Below, in pieces: positions 33,513-42,923 of a stretch of 64,000 nucleotides of DNA (position 1 is its first letter; every line of letters begins with the position of its first letter). The notes below the pieces were generated by a model. It was not told the origin of the DNA. It was given only the letters and a program-made list of their open reading frames with translations, and searched no databases. The stretch spans positions 37,856 through 101,855 of the forward strand of contig JAWKXQ010000009.1 in NCBI GenBank assembly GCA_041396905.1, written 5' to 3'. This DNA is from JACXVD01 sp020446665 (GTDB taxonomy: Bacteria > Pseudomonadota > Alphaproteobacteria > Sphingomonadales > Sphingomonadaceae). Made by a program: the position numbers and the translations under genes.

Positions 33513-35105
33513 GTGGCCAGCCAGTTTCATCTTGCTGACCTGTTCGAAACGGTCGCAGCCGCCGTGCCGGATCGACTGGCGATCCGCTCGGATACGGGCG
33601 ATGTGACCTATGCCGGGCTGGATGAACGGACGGACCGGCTGGCTGCGGCGCTGGCTGATCGCGGTATCTGGCGAGGCGACAGAATCGGGCTCTATCTGAT
33701 GAACGGGCCTGAATATCTCGAAGCCTTCCTTGCGGCGTGCAAGCTGGGGGCGGTGCCATTCAATGTGAATTACCGCTATGGCGCGGAAGAACTGGAATAT
33801 CTGTTTGGCAATGCCGGGGCCGCAGTAATATTCCACAATGACGATTTCACCATCATCATGCAGGACCTGCGGGCGCGCCTGCCGCATATCCGCTTCTCCG
33901 TGGTGGTCGGTGATGGTGATGCGGGAGCATCCGAGCGATATGAAGCGCTGATGGAGACGCCTGCCCGCAAGGGCTTCACCCGCAGCGAAGATGATTTTCT
34001 GCTGCAATATACCGGCGGCACCACCGGTATGCCCAAGGGCGTGATGTGGCCGCACAAGGCCTTCTTCTTCGCCTGTCTTGGGGGTGGTGGCCATTTCCAC
34101 CCGGCAGGCCAGATTTCCGCGCCGGATGAGATCGCCGGGCGCGCAACGGAGGGCTACCAGCTATCCATGTTCACAATCGCCCCGCTGATGCATGGCGCGG
34201 CGATCTGGGCAGCGTGGTCGGGCCTGCTGGGCGGGCTGACTCTGGTGCTGGATCCGATGCGCAGCTTTGACGCGGAAGCGATCTGGGATCGTGTTTCCAA
34301 ATTCAGCGTCAATGTGGTCCAGATCGTGGGTGATGCTATGGCGCAGCCGCTGCATCAGGCCATGCAGGACAATCCCGGTCGCTGGCAGGTGCAGCAAGTG
34401 GTCAATTTCGGATCGGGTGGCGCGGTCTTTTCGCAGCATCTCAAGGATGCGATCAGCGCGCTCTTGCCCAATGCGCGGATTACTGACGGGATGGGGACAT
34501 CCGAAGGCGGCATCTCGGGCATGGCCGAGCCGAGCGCGGATGGCGTAATGCGCCTGCCCGCCCATGATGATCAGTGGGTGATTGTGGAGGATCGGTTGGC
34601 GCAGCCGGGTGAGACCGGCCTGCTGGGCCGCGCCGGGCATATCCCGGTCGGCTATTACAATGATCCGGCCAAGACTGCTGAGGTATTCCGCACTGTGGCG
34701 GGCAAGCTGTGGACCTTGTCCGGCGATGCCGCTCGGCTGGAGGCAGATGGCACTATCACCATGTTCGGGCGCGGTTCCACCTGCATCAATACGGGCGGAG
34801 AGAAAGTCTTCCCGGAAGAGGTGGAAGCAGCGTTGCGCGCGCATCCCTCCATCCGCGACACAGTGGTGCTGGGCCGCCCGGATCAGAAATGGGGCGAGGC
34901 GGTGGTTGCGCTTGTCTCTCTGATGAAGGGGGCGAGCTTGCCTGAACAGGCCGAATTGCGGGAATTTCTGGATGGCAAGCTGGCGGGCTACAAATGCCCC
35001 AAGGCCGTGCTCGCCGTGGATGAAGTGCGCCGGTCGCCTGCGGGCAAGCAGGATTATTCATGGGCACGGCAAGTGCTGGAAGAATGGGTGGAGGAGGCGG
35101 CATGA
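33513..35105 (+). CDS. Acyl-CoA synthetase (AMP-forming), possible FadD3/steroid-CoA ligase
   Basis: 530 aa from a GTG at 33513 with GAGG seven bases upstream; a TTG at 33507 is the alternative. The P-loop-like 'LLQYTGGTTGMPKGVMWPH' (about residues 165-183), 'ITDGMGTSEGG', 'LSGDAARLEADGTITMFGRGSTCINTGGEKVFPEEVE' and a C-terminal lysine region 'SPAGKQDYSWA' are intact. FadD3 thioesterifies HIP to start ring C/D breakdown and is otherwise missing from the ipd operon here, so this gene or its neighbour may do it. Overlaps the next ligase gene by 4 bp. Confidence 0.8.
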   Translation: MASQFHLADLFETVAAAVPDRLAIRSDTGDVTYAGLDERTDRLAAALADRGIWRGDRIGLYLMNGPEYLEAFLAACKLGAVPFNVNYRYGAEELEYLFGNAGAAVIFHNDDFTIIMQDLRARLPHIRFSVVVGDGDAGASERYEALMETPARKGFTRSEDDFLLQYTGGTTGMPKGVMWPHKAFFFACLGGGGHFHPAGQISAPDEIAGRATEGYQLSMFTIAPLMHGAAIWAAWSGLLGGLTLVLDPMRSFDAEAIWDRVSKFSVNVVQIVGDAMAQPLHQAMQDNPGRWQVQQVVNFGSGGAVFSQHLKDAISALLPNARITDGMGTSEGGISGMAEPSADGVMRLPAHDDQWVIVEDRLAQPGETGLLGRAGHIPVGYYNDPAKTAEVFRTVAGKLWTLSGDAARLEADGTITMFGRGSTCINTGGEKVFPEEVEAALRAHPSIRDTVVLGRPDQKWGEAVVALVSLMKGASLPEQAELREFLDGKLAGYKCPKAVLAVDEVRRSPAGKQDYSWARQVLEEWVEEAA

Positions 35106-36736
35106 CAGCCACTGACCCGGTGTTGCAGGCCGTCACCGCGGCTGGATCGCCCTTTGAAATCGCCGAGATCGACGGGCTGCGCTGCTTTGCCAATGCGCCC
35201 GCAAATCTGGACCAGCTGATTGAAAGCGCGAAGCGCCATGGCGATGCGACCTTTATCGTCGATGGCGATACACGGCTGAGCTTTGCCGAAACCTTCGCTC
35301 GCCGCGATGCTCTGGCGGCGATGCTGGCAATTGCACCGGGTGACCGCGTGGCATTGTGTATGCGTAACCGCGCAGAATGGCTGATCGGCTATCTTGCCAT
35401 ACTCCGCGCAGGTGGAGTGGCGGTGCTGGTCAATAGCCGTGGTTCCCCTGAAGAACTGGACCGGATGGTGGAACAGGTCGGTGCGACAATCGTGCTGACC
35501 GATGCACATCGGCACGAATTGTTGCGCGAAGGGAACTTCATCGGCAGGATCATAGATGCCGATGATTTCCCACCACCGGGCGCGAGCTTTGATCCTCCTC
35601 CACCGGCAGGGCCGAACGATCCGGCAACGATCCTGTTCACCTCTGGCACGACCGGGCAGGTGAAGGGCGCGGTGCTGAGCCACCGCAACCTGATCACCGG
35701 GATCATGAGCGTGCAGATGGCCGGGCTGATGGTGTTGCACAACACTGCCAATTCCATGAATATGCCGGTCGAGCAGCTGATCGGAATGATCCCGCAACAG
35801 GCAGTGCTGCTGGTCTATCCGCTGTTCCATATTTCAGGCCTTGGCGCTGCGTTTCTTTCGCCCATGCTGGCGGGTTCAAAAGTGGTCATCATGCCCAAAT
35901 GGGATGCGCAGGATGCCGCCCGGATCATCGCGGAAGAGAAGATCACGATGTTCTCTGCCGTGCCCACCATGCTGTGGGACATGCTGCACCGCGCCAAGCT
36001 GGCCGATGCCGACCTTTCCAGCCTGCGCAATATCGGAACCGGCGGGCAGGCGCTGCCGATCAACTTGCTGGACGAGATGCGCGCGGCCTGCCCGCAGGCG
36101 GTGATGGGCACCGGCTATGGCATGACCGAGACTGCCGGCAGTGTTGCCATGGCTGTGGGCGAGGACTGGATGCGCAACCGCGCCGCTGCGGGCCGCGTGC
36201 TGTCGCTGGTCGATGTGCGGATAGAGGACGAGCAGGGTAATGTCCTTCCGGTCGGGCAGGCGGGCGAGATCGTGGTGCGCGGGGCACAGGTCATGCTCGG
36301 ATATTGGGACATGCCGGACGAGACTGCTGCCGTTCTGGGTGCTGATGGCTGGCTGCGCACTGGCGATGTCGGTGTGCTGGACGAGGAAGGCTACCTTCTC
36401 ATCGTTGATCGCAAGAAAGACATGGTGATTTCTGGCGGCGAGAATATCTATTGCGCGGAAGTAGAGCGCGTTCTCTCGGAAATTCCCGAGGTCAGCGAAT
36501 GCGCCACTTTCGGTATTCCTGACGAGCGGCTGGGCGAATTGCTGGTGGCGGTTGTACGCGCCAGCGGGATCACGGCAGATGCAGTGAAGCTCCATGTCGG
36601 CGAACGGCTCGCCCGCTACAAGGCACCGGGTCATGTGGTGTTCACGGACCAGCCCCTGCCGCGCAACCATCTCGACAAGGTTGACAAGATCGCACTCCGG
36701 GGCCGCTGGCCCGAACTGGCAAAGGAAATCGCCTGA
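35102..36736 (+). CDS. Acyl-CoA synthetase (AMP-forming), second ligase
   Basis: 544 aa; the start MTATDPVLQAVT is coupled to the previous stop (ATGA). 'ILFTSGTTGQVKGAVLSH' is the AMP/phosphate motif, 'GTGYGMTETAGS' the A5 region, 'RTGDVGVLDEEGYLLIVDRKKDMVISGGENIYCAEVE' A7-A8, and 'PRNHLDKVDKIALR' carries the late Lys. A tandem of two ligases suggests separate substrates, such as a side-chain acid and the HIP acid. Which is which cannot be told from the sequence. Confidence 0.8.
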   Translation: MTATDPVLQAVTAAGSPFEIAEIDGLRCFANAPANLDQLIESAKRHGDATFIVDGDTRLSFAETFARRDALAAMLAIAPGDRVALCMRNRAEWLIGYLAILRAGGVAVLVNSRGSPEELDRMVEQVGATIVLTDAHRHELLREGNFIGRIIDADDFPPPGASFDPPPPAGPNDPATILFTSGTTGQVKGAVLSHRNLITGIMSVQMAGLMVLHNTANSMNMPVEQLIGMIPQQAVLLVYPLFHISGLGAAFLSPMLAGSKVVIMPKWDAQDAARIIAEEKITMFSAVPTMLWDMLHRAKLADADLSSLRNIGTGGQALPINLLDEMRAACPQAVMGTGYGMTETAGSVAMAVGEDWMRNRAAAGRVLSLVDVRIEDEQGNVLPVGQAGEIVVRGAQVMLGYWDMPDETAAVLGADGWLRTGDVGVLDEEGYLLIVDRKKDMVISGGENIYCAEVERVLSEIPEVSECATFGIPDERLGELLVAVVRASGITADAVKLHVGERLARYKAPGHVVFTDQPLPRNHLDKVDKIALRGRWPELAKEIA

Positions 36737-37602
36737 TGGCTATGCCCACCGACATCAAGATTATCGACTGCATGCTTGGCATTCCCGAAGCAGAGGATCG
36801 GGGGGACTGGTTCGCCAGCTTCCGCCCGCTGATCAAGGATCAGGAAACGCTGCAGCAGTTTTCCATGCCTGCACAATATATGTTCAAGGACATTCCGCAG
36901 AGCGGCAAGCAGGAGGATTATACCGCCTGGGTGGTCGAGCAGATGGACGCGCATAATGTTGAGCGCGCGCTGGTTGGCTGGAACGACAATGACACATCGC
37001 GCCGCGCGAAGGAGAATTACCCGGATCGCTTTTTCTTCGATCTGCCCTTTGATCCCAATGGCGGGGTCGCTGAAATCCGACGCATCCGGCGCATTCATGA
37101 AGAGGTTGGCATCTCGGCGCTAAGCTGCTTCCCGGCTGGCACCCTGCCGCAGGTGGCGATTGACCACAAATATATGTTCCCCTTCTACGCGCTGGCATGC
37201 GAGCTGGATATTCCGGTCTGCATCAATGCCGGTGTACCGGGGCCGCGCATTCCGATGGATACGCAGAAGGTCGAACGGATCGACGAGGTGTGCTGGTACT
37301 TCCCCGAGCTGAAGCTGGTGATGCGGCACGGTGCGGAACCTTGGGAGGATCTGGCTGTGAAGCTGATGATCAAATATCCCAATCTCTATTATTCGACCAG
37401 CGCCTTTGCCCCCAAACATTACCCCAAGGCGATCATCGATTACGCAAACACGCGCGGCGCGGACAAGATCATCTATGCTGGCTATTTCCCCATGGGATTG
37501 AGCCTGGAGCGGATCATGCGCGACATGGCCAATGTTCCCTTAAAGGATGAAGTCTGGCCCAAATTCCTGCGCGAAAACGCGATCAAGGTGTTCGGCCTCT
37601 AA
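36736..37602 (+). CDS. Amidohydrolase_2-fold protein lacking most metal ligands
   Basis: 288 aa TIM-barrel of the ACMSD/Amidohydro_2 type by overall pattern. The N-terminal D-x-H-x-H motif reads 'IIDCMLGIPE', the mid-barrel His position reads 'PVCINAGVPG', and the usual GSDYP reads 'AGYFP', so four expected ligands are gone; only 'VMRHGAEPW' keeps its His. It is therefore either metal-free, a different chemistry, or structural. It starts directly at the ligase stop (TGATG), so its product probably acts on a ligase substrate or product. Confidence 0.65.
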   Translation: MAMPTDIKIIDCMLGIPEAEDRGDWFASFRPLIKDQETLQQFSMPAQYMFKDIPQSGKQEDYTAWVVEQMDAHNVERALVGWNDNDTSRRAKENYPDRFFFDLPFDPNGGVAEIRRIRRIHEEVGISALSCFPAGTLPQVAIDHKYMFPFYALACELDIPVCINAGVPGPRIPMDTQKVERIDEVCWYFPELKLVMRHGAEPWEDLAVKLMIKYPNLYYSTSAFAPKHYPKAIIDYANTRGADKIIYAGYFPMGLSLERIMRDMANVPLKDEVWPKFLRENAIKVFGL

Positions 37603-37717
37603 GGCCACCGGAGCCGGGAAGTCTGCTCCGTACCAAACTGTCACGGGCGCGGGAGACAACCCCCCGCATCCCTTGATCCCCGGTCGGATTGGGCCGGGTA
37701 CTGAATGGAGAGAAACC

Positions 37718-38824
37718 ATGGCTGATGGTGATAACAGCAAGGCAACTGATGCGCGCACGGCACCGGTGCTGGTGTGGCAGATGCTCGAAAAGATGAGCAA
37801 GGATGAGCTGCTCGAATGGCGACGCAGCGAGCCCAAGAACCGCGCCACCGTGGAAGAGCGCAATCTGGATGGGCCGTTCCCTTATGGCTGGTATCCGGCG
37901 ATGTTGTCAGCCGATCTCGCCGTGGGTGAGGTCAAGCCGCTGCGCTATTTCTCCACCGATCTGGTGATCTGGCGCGGCGAAGATGGCCAGCCGCGCATGC
38001 TCGATGCCTATTGCAAGCATCTGGGCGCGCATATGGGCTATGGCGGCAAGGTGACGGGCAACAATATCGAATGCCCCTTCCACAGCTGGCAGTATAATGG
38101 CGAGGGCGTGGTGGAAGACATCCCCTATGCCAAGCGTATCCCGCCGCAGGTGAAGCGCCCCTGTGACATTCAGTGGCCAGTATGCGAGGCCAATCGCTGG
38201 ATCTGGTTCTGGTATCACCCCGATGGTGTCGCCCCGATGTGGGAAGTGGAGCATCTGCCCGAAGCGTCTGATCCTGAATGGACCGATTATGACGTGTTCG
38301 AATGGGATGTATGGGGCAACCTGCAGAACATGGCCGAAAACGGCGTGGACGCAGCCCATTTCAAATATATCCATGGTGCTGCCGACATGCCCGACTATGA
38401 ATTTGACTGGGGCGAAGGCAATCATCTGCGCGGTGCGCGCCTGTTCGTGAAGATGGGGACGCCACGCGGCGTGGTCGATGGCGAAATTGCCTATCGCAAT
38501 GTCGGGCCGGGTCAGAGCTACACCCGCTTCACCGGTATTTGCGAGACATTACTCGTCGCTTGCATCACGCCGATCGACAAGGATCATGCCGTTTCCCGCT
38601 TCTGCTTCACGCAGCCCAAGGCGCAGAAGGAAGGCCCCGCAGGCGGCGCTGCGCGCGCCATCATCAAGGATATTTGCAAGCAATTCGATCAGGACAAGGT
38701 CGTGTGGGACCGCCAGAAATATCTGCCCAATGCTCTGGTTTGCGATGGTGACGGCCCGATCGGTAAATTCCGCAGCTGGTACAGCCAGTTCTACCAGACC
38801 AAGCAAGCTGAAGCAGCGGAATGA
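37718..38824 (+). CDS. Rieske non-haem iron oxygenase, KshA-like (1)
   Basis: 368 aa; the start MADGDNSKATDAR follows GGAGAGAAACC. The frame's upstream extension is noncoding leader, and the 115-bp gap after the previous gene has no strong site. Rieske ligands are in 'CKHLGAHMGYGG...CPFHSW'. The mononuclear iron site is 'ENGVDAAHFKYIH' (E-x3-D-x2-H-x4-H), as in KshA. 9alpha-Hydroxylation of a ring-A dienone, which breaks ring B with KstD, is the leading hypothesis. Side-chain or other hydroxylation is possible. No ferredoxin or reductase gene lies nearby. Its last codon overlaps the amidase start. Confidence 0.82.
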   Translation: MADGDNSKATDARTAPVLVWQMLEKMSKDELLEWRRSEPKNRATVEERNLDGPFPYGWYPAMLSADLAVGEVKPLRYFSTDLVIWRGEDGQPRMLDAYCKHLGAHMGYGGKVTGNNIECPFHSWQYNGEGVVEDIPYAKRIPPQVKRPCDIQWPVCEANRWIWFWYHPDGVAPMWEVEHLPEASDPEWTDYDVFEWDVWGNLQNMAENGVDAAHFKYIHGAADMPDYEFDWGEGNHLRGARLFVKMGTPRGVVDGEIAYRNVGPGQSYTRFTGICETLLVACITPIDKDHAVSRFCFTQPKAQKEGPAGGAARAIIKDICKQFDQDKVVWDRQKYLPNALVCDGDGPIGKFRSWYSQFYQTKQAEAAE

Positions 38825-40350
38825 AGGCGACACGGCGCGAGGCCCTGAAAGGGGCCGCAGCTACCGCGATTATCGCGGGGGGAGGCATGACAGGCATGGC
38901 AAAGGCAGCAGCGATTTCTGACGACGACTATCTGGCGCAGGATGCGCTGGGTCTGGCCGAGCTGGTGCGCAAGCGCGAGGTTTCGGCAAGTGAATTGCTG
39001 GAAATGGCGATTGAACGGGCCAGCAAGCAGGATGCAAAGCTCAATTTCCTCGCTCAGGAAATCTACGATTATGGGCGTGAGAAGATTGCGCAGGGTCTGC
39101 CAGAGGGGCCGTTTACCGGCGTGCCTTTCCTGGAAAAAGACTTGCACATGCACATTTCCGGGGTCCGTTCCGGGCAGGGCAGCCGCCTGTATGATGACTA
39201 TGTGCCGGACTTCACCTCTGAACTGGTCAAGCGGCATGAAGCGGCAGGCCTTGTCATTTTCGGCAAGACCACGACACCCGAATTCGGCCTGACCGGAACG
39301 ACGGAGAGCCTTGCCGAAGGGCCGACCCGCAATCCTTGGGATGTGACCCGCAGCAGCGGCGGTTCCAGCGGCGGCGCGAGCAGTGCGGTTGCCTCTGGCG
39401 TGATACCTCTGGCCCATGCCAGCGATGGCGGCGGCTCTATCCGCATTCCGGCCAGCACTTGCGGGCTGTTCGGGCTGAAGCCCAGCCGCGGGCGCGTGCC
39501 CATGGGCCCGCTGCGGACGGAGGGGTGGGGCGGCATGTCCACCAATGGCGCGCTGAGCCGCAGCGTGCGCGATAGCGCCGCGCTGCTGGACGCAACGCAT
39601 GGGCCAGAGCTAGGCTCGCGCTATTCCGCACCCACGCCAGACGGAACCTTCCTCTCGCAAGTCACTCGCGAACCGGGAAGCCTGCGTATCGCGCTGATGC
39701 TGGAACCGATCTCCGGCGCGCCGGTCGATCCTGAAGTGGTTGAGGCAACAAGGCAGGCTGCCAAGCTGTGCGAAAGCCTGGGCCATCATGTTGAGGAAGC
39801 GTCGCTGAAAATCGATGCGGCCCGCATGGGTCAGGCCAATTTCGCGCTAATCTCCACCGCGCTGGTGGTCGATATTGATGCGAGGGCCAAAGCGGCAGGT
39901 GTCGATGTCGGGCCCGACGTAATCGAAAAGATGACGATGGGTTTCTACCAGTTCGGCAAACAGGTGCCGGGAACCGCTGTCGCATCGGCCAATAATCTGA
40001 TGCAGGAAATTGCCGTCACGGTCGCCCGATTCATGGCGAATTATGACGTTATCCTGTCACCGGTGCTTGCGAGCCCTCCAGCAAAGCTGGGTGTTTACGA
40101 TCTCGACAAGGATGATTTTGCGGCCTGGGGGGCTGCGGTGGGTGCCTATGTGCCGTTTACCGGCCTGTTCAACGCTACGGGCCAGCCGAGCATGTCGGTG
40201 CCGTTGGGCATGTCGAAAGGTAACCTGCCCATCGGGTCCATGTTTACTGGCCGCTATGGCGACGAAGCGACGCTGCTGCGCCTCGCGGGACAATTGGAAC
40301 GCGCTGCACCGTGGTTTGACCGCTTGCCGCAGCTCGCAAGGGAGATTTGA
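38821..40350 (+). CDS. Amidase-signature hydrolase with Tat signal peptide
   Basis: 509 aa. The N-terminus 'TRREALKGAAATAIIAGGG' is a twin-arginine signal, so export to the periplasm is predicted. The catalytic triad of the amidase-signature family is intact: K106 (FLEKDL), S182 in SSGGSSGG, S206 in DGGGSIR. Within a steroid island the likely substrate is an amide conjugate such as a taurine- or glycine-linked bile salt; an amidase-signature bile-salt amidase has been described in Sphingobium. That link is inference. Translationally coupled to the Rieske gene. Confidence 0.82.
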   Translation: MKATRREALKGAAATAIIAGGGMTGMAKAAAISDDDYLAQDALGLAELVRKREVSASELLEMAIERASKQDAKLNFLAQEIYDYGREKIAQGLPEGPFTGVPFLEKDLHMHISGVRSGQGSRLYDDYVPDFTSELVKRHEAAGLVIFGKTTTPEFGLTGTTESLAEGPTRNPWDVTRSSGGSSGGASSAVASGVIPLAHASDGGGSIRIPASTCGLFGLKPSRGRVPMGPLRTEGWGGMSTNGALSRSVRDSAALLDATHGPELGSRYSAPTPDGTFLSQVTREPGSLRIALMLEPISGAPVDPEVVEATRQAAKLCESLGHHVEEASLKIDAARMGQANFALISTALVVDIDARAKAAGVDVGPDVIEKMTMGFYQFGKQVPGTAVASANNLMQEIAVTVARFMANYDVILSPVLASPPAKLGVYDLDKDDFAAWGAAVGAYVPFTGLFNATGQPSMSVPLGMSKGNLPIGSMFTGRYGDEATLLRLAGQLERAAPWFDRLPQLAREI

Positions 40351-40353
40351 AGG

Positions 40354-41112
40354 ATGCGGGGATTATCGGGACAAGTCGGCATCGTTGCCGGGGGTGGGCG
40401 CGGGATTGGCGCTGCAACCGCCAAACGGCTGGCAGAAGAAGGCGCCTGCGTCGTCATCGGCGACATTATGGGTGACTGGGCGCGCGAGGTCGCGACAGAG
40501 ATCGAAGGCGCCGGCGGGAAGGCCATCGGGGTCGATCTGGATGGCACTTCGCCGGAAAGCCAGCAGGCCATCGTGCAGGCGGCACTGGATAATTACGGCA
40601 CGCTGGATTTCTATCACTCCAACCTCGCCGGTGGGACGGAAGGCGATATTGATGCGCTCAATTGTCCGCTGGAAGTGCTGGACAAGAGTTGGGCGATCAA
40701 TGCCAAGAGCCACTTCATTGCCACCCAAGCAGCACTGCCAGTAATGCTGGAGCGCGGTGGTGGGGCAATGATCTATACCTCATCCGGTGCTGCCTCTGGC
40801 GCGAGCCCCTGGCAGGTTGCCTATCCCATGACCAAGAATGCGATCCACGCTTTGGCGCGCCATGTGGCCAGTAAATGGGGTAAGAAGGGCATTCGTGCCA
40901 ATGTGATCTGCCCCGGCGTGGTGCTGACCGAAGCAGTCAGGATTCACATGACGGAAGAGCAGGTAGAGCAGGCGCTGCGCCGTGTCCCGCATGAGCGCTT
41001 GGGCGATCCGGCCGATATTGCAGCGGCAATCGCATTCCTTGCCTCGCAGGATGGGGCATGGGTCAATGGGCAGGTCTGGCATGTCAATGGCGGCATGCAG
41101 ATGCGGGATTGA
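40354..41112 (+). CDS. Short-chain dehydrogenase/reductase
   Basis: 252 aa. 'GGGRGIGAATAKRLAEEGACVVIGDI' with Asp after strand two favours NAD(H); the active site reads 'SSGAASGASPWQVAYPMTKNAI' (Ser, Tyr-x3-Lys). The NNAG motif is changed to 'HSNLAGG'. It lies 3 bp after the amidase gene and 5 bp before the MFS gene, in one operon with the Rieske oxygenase, so oxidation of a steroid hydroxyl is likely. Confidence 0.77.
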   Translation: MRGLSGQVGIVAGGGRGIGAATAKRLAEEGACVVIGDIMGDWAREVATEIEGAGGKAIGVDLDGTSPESQQAIVQAALDNYGTLDFYHSNLAGGTEGDIDALNCPLEVLDKSWAINAKSHFIATQAALPVMLERGGGAMIYTSSGAASGASPWQVAYPMTKNAIHALARHVASKWGKKGIRANVICPGVVLTEAVRIHMTEEQVEQALRRVPHERLGDPADIAAAIAFLASQDGAWVNGQVWHVNGGMQMRD

Positions 41113-41117
41113 GGCCA

Positions 41118-42380
41118 ATGACAGGCGCTATCGGGCAAAAGCTGCCAAATCGCTGGGTCGTGCTGCTGCTATTGCTGGGCATTGCGATCTTCAATCATGC
41201 GGATCGTTTTTTGCTCGCGGGGCTAGTCGATCCGATCAAGCACGAATTTGATGTGTCCGACAGCTTTATGGGGCTGCTGATGGGGCCCGCCTTTGCGGTG
41301 TTCTATTCCAGCCTCGCAATTCCGATTGCGATCTATGCTGATCGTGCCAACCGTGTGCGGATCATTGTTGCGGGTTGCGTGATCTGGAGCTTGTTCACGA
41401 TCCTGTCTGGCTATGCCGCTTCGCCGACGCAACTGGCTCTGGCCCGGGTAGGAGTTGGTGTGGGCGAGGCTGCTTTTCAGGCTCCGGCCTATTCGCTGAT
41501 CGCCGCCTATTTCGCGCCGGAACAGCGGGGCAAGGCCTTCGCAGTGATCGCTTTGTCTACCTATTTCGGCCAGATGCTGGGCTATGGCGCAGGCCCCGCA
41601 ATCGCAGAAGTGCAGGATTGGCGCTTTGCCTTCAAGCTATTCGGTCTCATTGGCCTGGGCATTATCGCCTTGGCTTGGCTGATCATTCGTGAACCAGCGC
41701 GCGGACAGGCCGCGACCGTCAGAGCCGCTTTTCTGCCGCTGGTCGCCCGTACTTTCAGGCTGGCCAGCTATCGCGGGATGATGTTTGGCATGGGGCTGGG
41801 TGTCCTGTCCGGCATTGCATTCGGCTTCTGGGGCCCAACCCTGTTTTCGCGCAGTTTCGATATGACCATGGCAGAGGCTGGCTCTGCCTTTGGTGGCGCG
41901 TTTGTGATTCCCGGCATGCTGGGCGCAATTATGTTCGGTATCATCGCTGATAAGGTGGCCAGGCGCGGTTATGGCAGCATGCTGATCCTTTCTGCAATTG
42001 CATTGGCAGCTGCGACAGCAGCGGTGATTGGCGCAAGCTGGGCGAGCTCGCTTGGCGTTGCGCTGGCATGGGCAGTGCCTGCAGGCCTGTTCGGGGGCGG
42101 CTGGGCTGTGGGAATTTATGCCGGGTTGCAATATATCCTGCCGGACAATCTGCGCGCGACAGGGACGGCAATTGCCATGCTGGCCGTGAACCTGCTGGGA
42201 TATGTCATTGGCCCCTGGCTCGCGGGTGCCTTGAGCGATCAGTTTGGCGAAGGGGCGCTGGGGCTGCAACAAGCGCTCAGCGTAGTGCTCCCGATCGGTT
42301 TTGTCGGGACTTTGTTGTTGTGGCGCGCAGCCAAGTCGCTGGAAGCAGATCGCGACACGCTGCAAGCGCAAGAGAAATGA
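41118..42380 (+). CDS. Major facilitator superfamily transporter
   Basis: 420 aa; the start MTGAIGQKLPNRWVVLLLL is chosen because the longer frame overlaps the SDR gene. About twelve hydrophobic segments are visible, with the MFS loop 'YADRANRVRI' after TM2-TM3 and 'YFAPEQRGKAFAVIALSTYFGQMLGYGAGP'. 'FNHADRFLLAGLVDPIKHEFDVSDS' resembles the spinster-like (NHxxR) subgroup found in steroid and aromatic acid clusters. It should import the steroid or an intermediate over the inner membrane, complementing the TonB receptors. Confidence 0.83.
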   Translation: MTGAIGQKLPNRWVVLLLLLGIAIFNHADRFLLAGLVDPIKHEFDVSDSFMGLLMGPAFAVFYSSLAIPIAIYADRANRVRIIVAGCVIWSLFTILSGYAASPTQLALARVGVGVGEAAFQAPAYSLIAAYFAPEQRGKAFAVIALSTYFGQMLGYGAGPAIAEVQDWRFAFKLFGLIGLGIIALAWLIIREPARGQAATVRAAFLPLVARTFRLASYRGMMFGMGLGVLSGIAFGFWGPTLFSRSFDMTMAEAGSAFGGAFVIPGMLGAIMFGIIADKVARRGYGSMLILSAIALAAATAAVIGASWASSLGVALAWAVPAGLFGGGWAVGIYAGLQYILPDNLRATGTAIAMLAVNLLGYVIGPWLAGALSDQFGEGALGLQQALSVVLPIGFVGTLLLWRAAKSLEADRDTLQAQEK

Positions 42381-42443
42381 TGAGCGGGACATTCTGCAAA
42401 GACGGCTTCACAGCCAGCCCTTACTGGCGCTAAGGACTCGGCC

Positions 42444-42923
42444 ATGAACGGAAATTTCGAAATCGACGATATTGACGTATCCATCATCGCCGAATTGCGC
42501 GAGGATGGACGGGCCAGCAACCAGCAGATCGCCAGCAAGCTCGGGCTGACGGCGGCCACAGTCTCTGCGCGGATCAAGCGGATGGAAGATGCCGATAAAT
42601 TGCGCGTGGTTGCTGTGTCGGACTTCAGTGCCCATGGCTATAATCTGCTGATTCAGGTGGCAGTGGAAGTTGATGGCCGCGCCTCATCCGAAGTCGCGGC
42701 AGATCTGGCCAAGTTGCCGGAAGTCTTCGCAGTGCATCAGGTGACCGGGCGGTATGACATCGACATGCTGATCGCGGTGCGTGACTATGACGAATTGAAG
42801 CATGTGATGCTGGAGCGGCTCGCCGGGATTCGGGGGATCCGTTCCATGCTGCCTGCGATTGCGACCGCAATCCCCAAATACAAATTCGATGTTGCCCCGA
42901 TAGAAGCGAGGGATGCGTCATGA
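42444..42923 (+). CDS. Lrp/AsnC-family transcriptional regulator (1 of tandem pair)
   Basis: 159 aa. The N-terminal winged helix 'DDIDVSIIAELREDGRASNQQIASKLGLTAATVSARIKRMEDADKLRVVAV' and the C-terminal RAM domain 'ASSEVAADLAKLPEVFAVHQVTGRYDIDMLIAVRDYDELKHVMLERLAGIRGIRS' are complete. Its stop overlaps the start of a second Lrp/AsnC gene. These are the only pathway-type regulators in the island, which makes the pair the first candidates to bind the repeated 24-bp-spaced dyad. No dyad lies in its own upstream region. Confidence 0.87.
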   Translation: MNGNFEIDDIDVSIIAELREDGRASNQQIASKLGLTAATVSARIKRMEDADKLRVVAVSDFSAHGYNLLIQVAVEVDGRASSEVAADLAKLPEVFAVHQVTGRYDIDMLIAVRDYDELKHVMLERLAGIRGIRSMLPAIATAIPKYKFDVAPIEARDAS

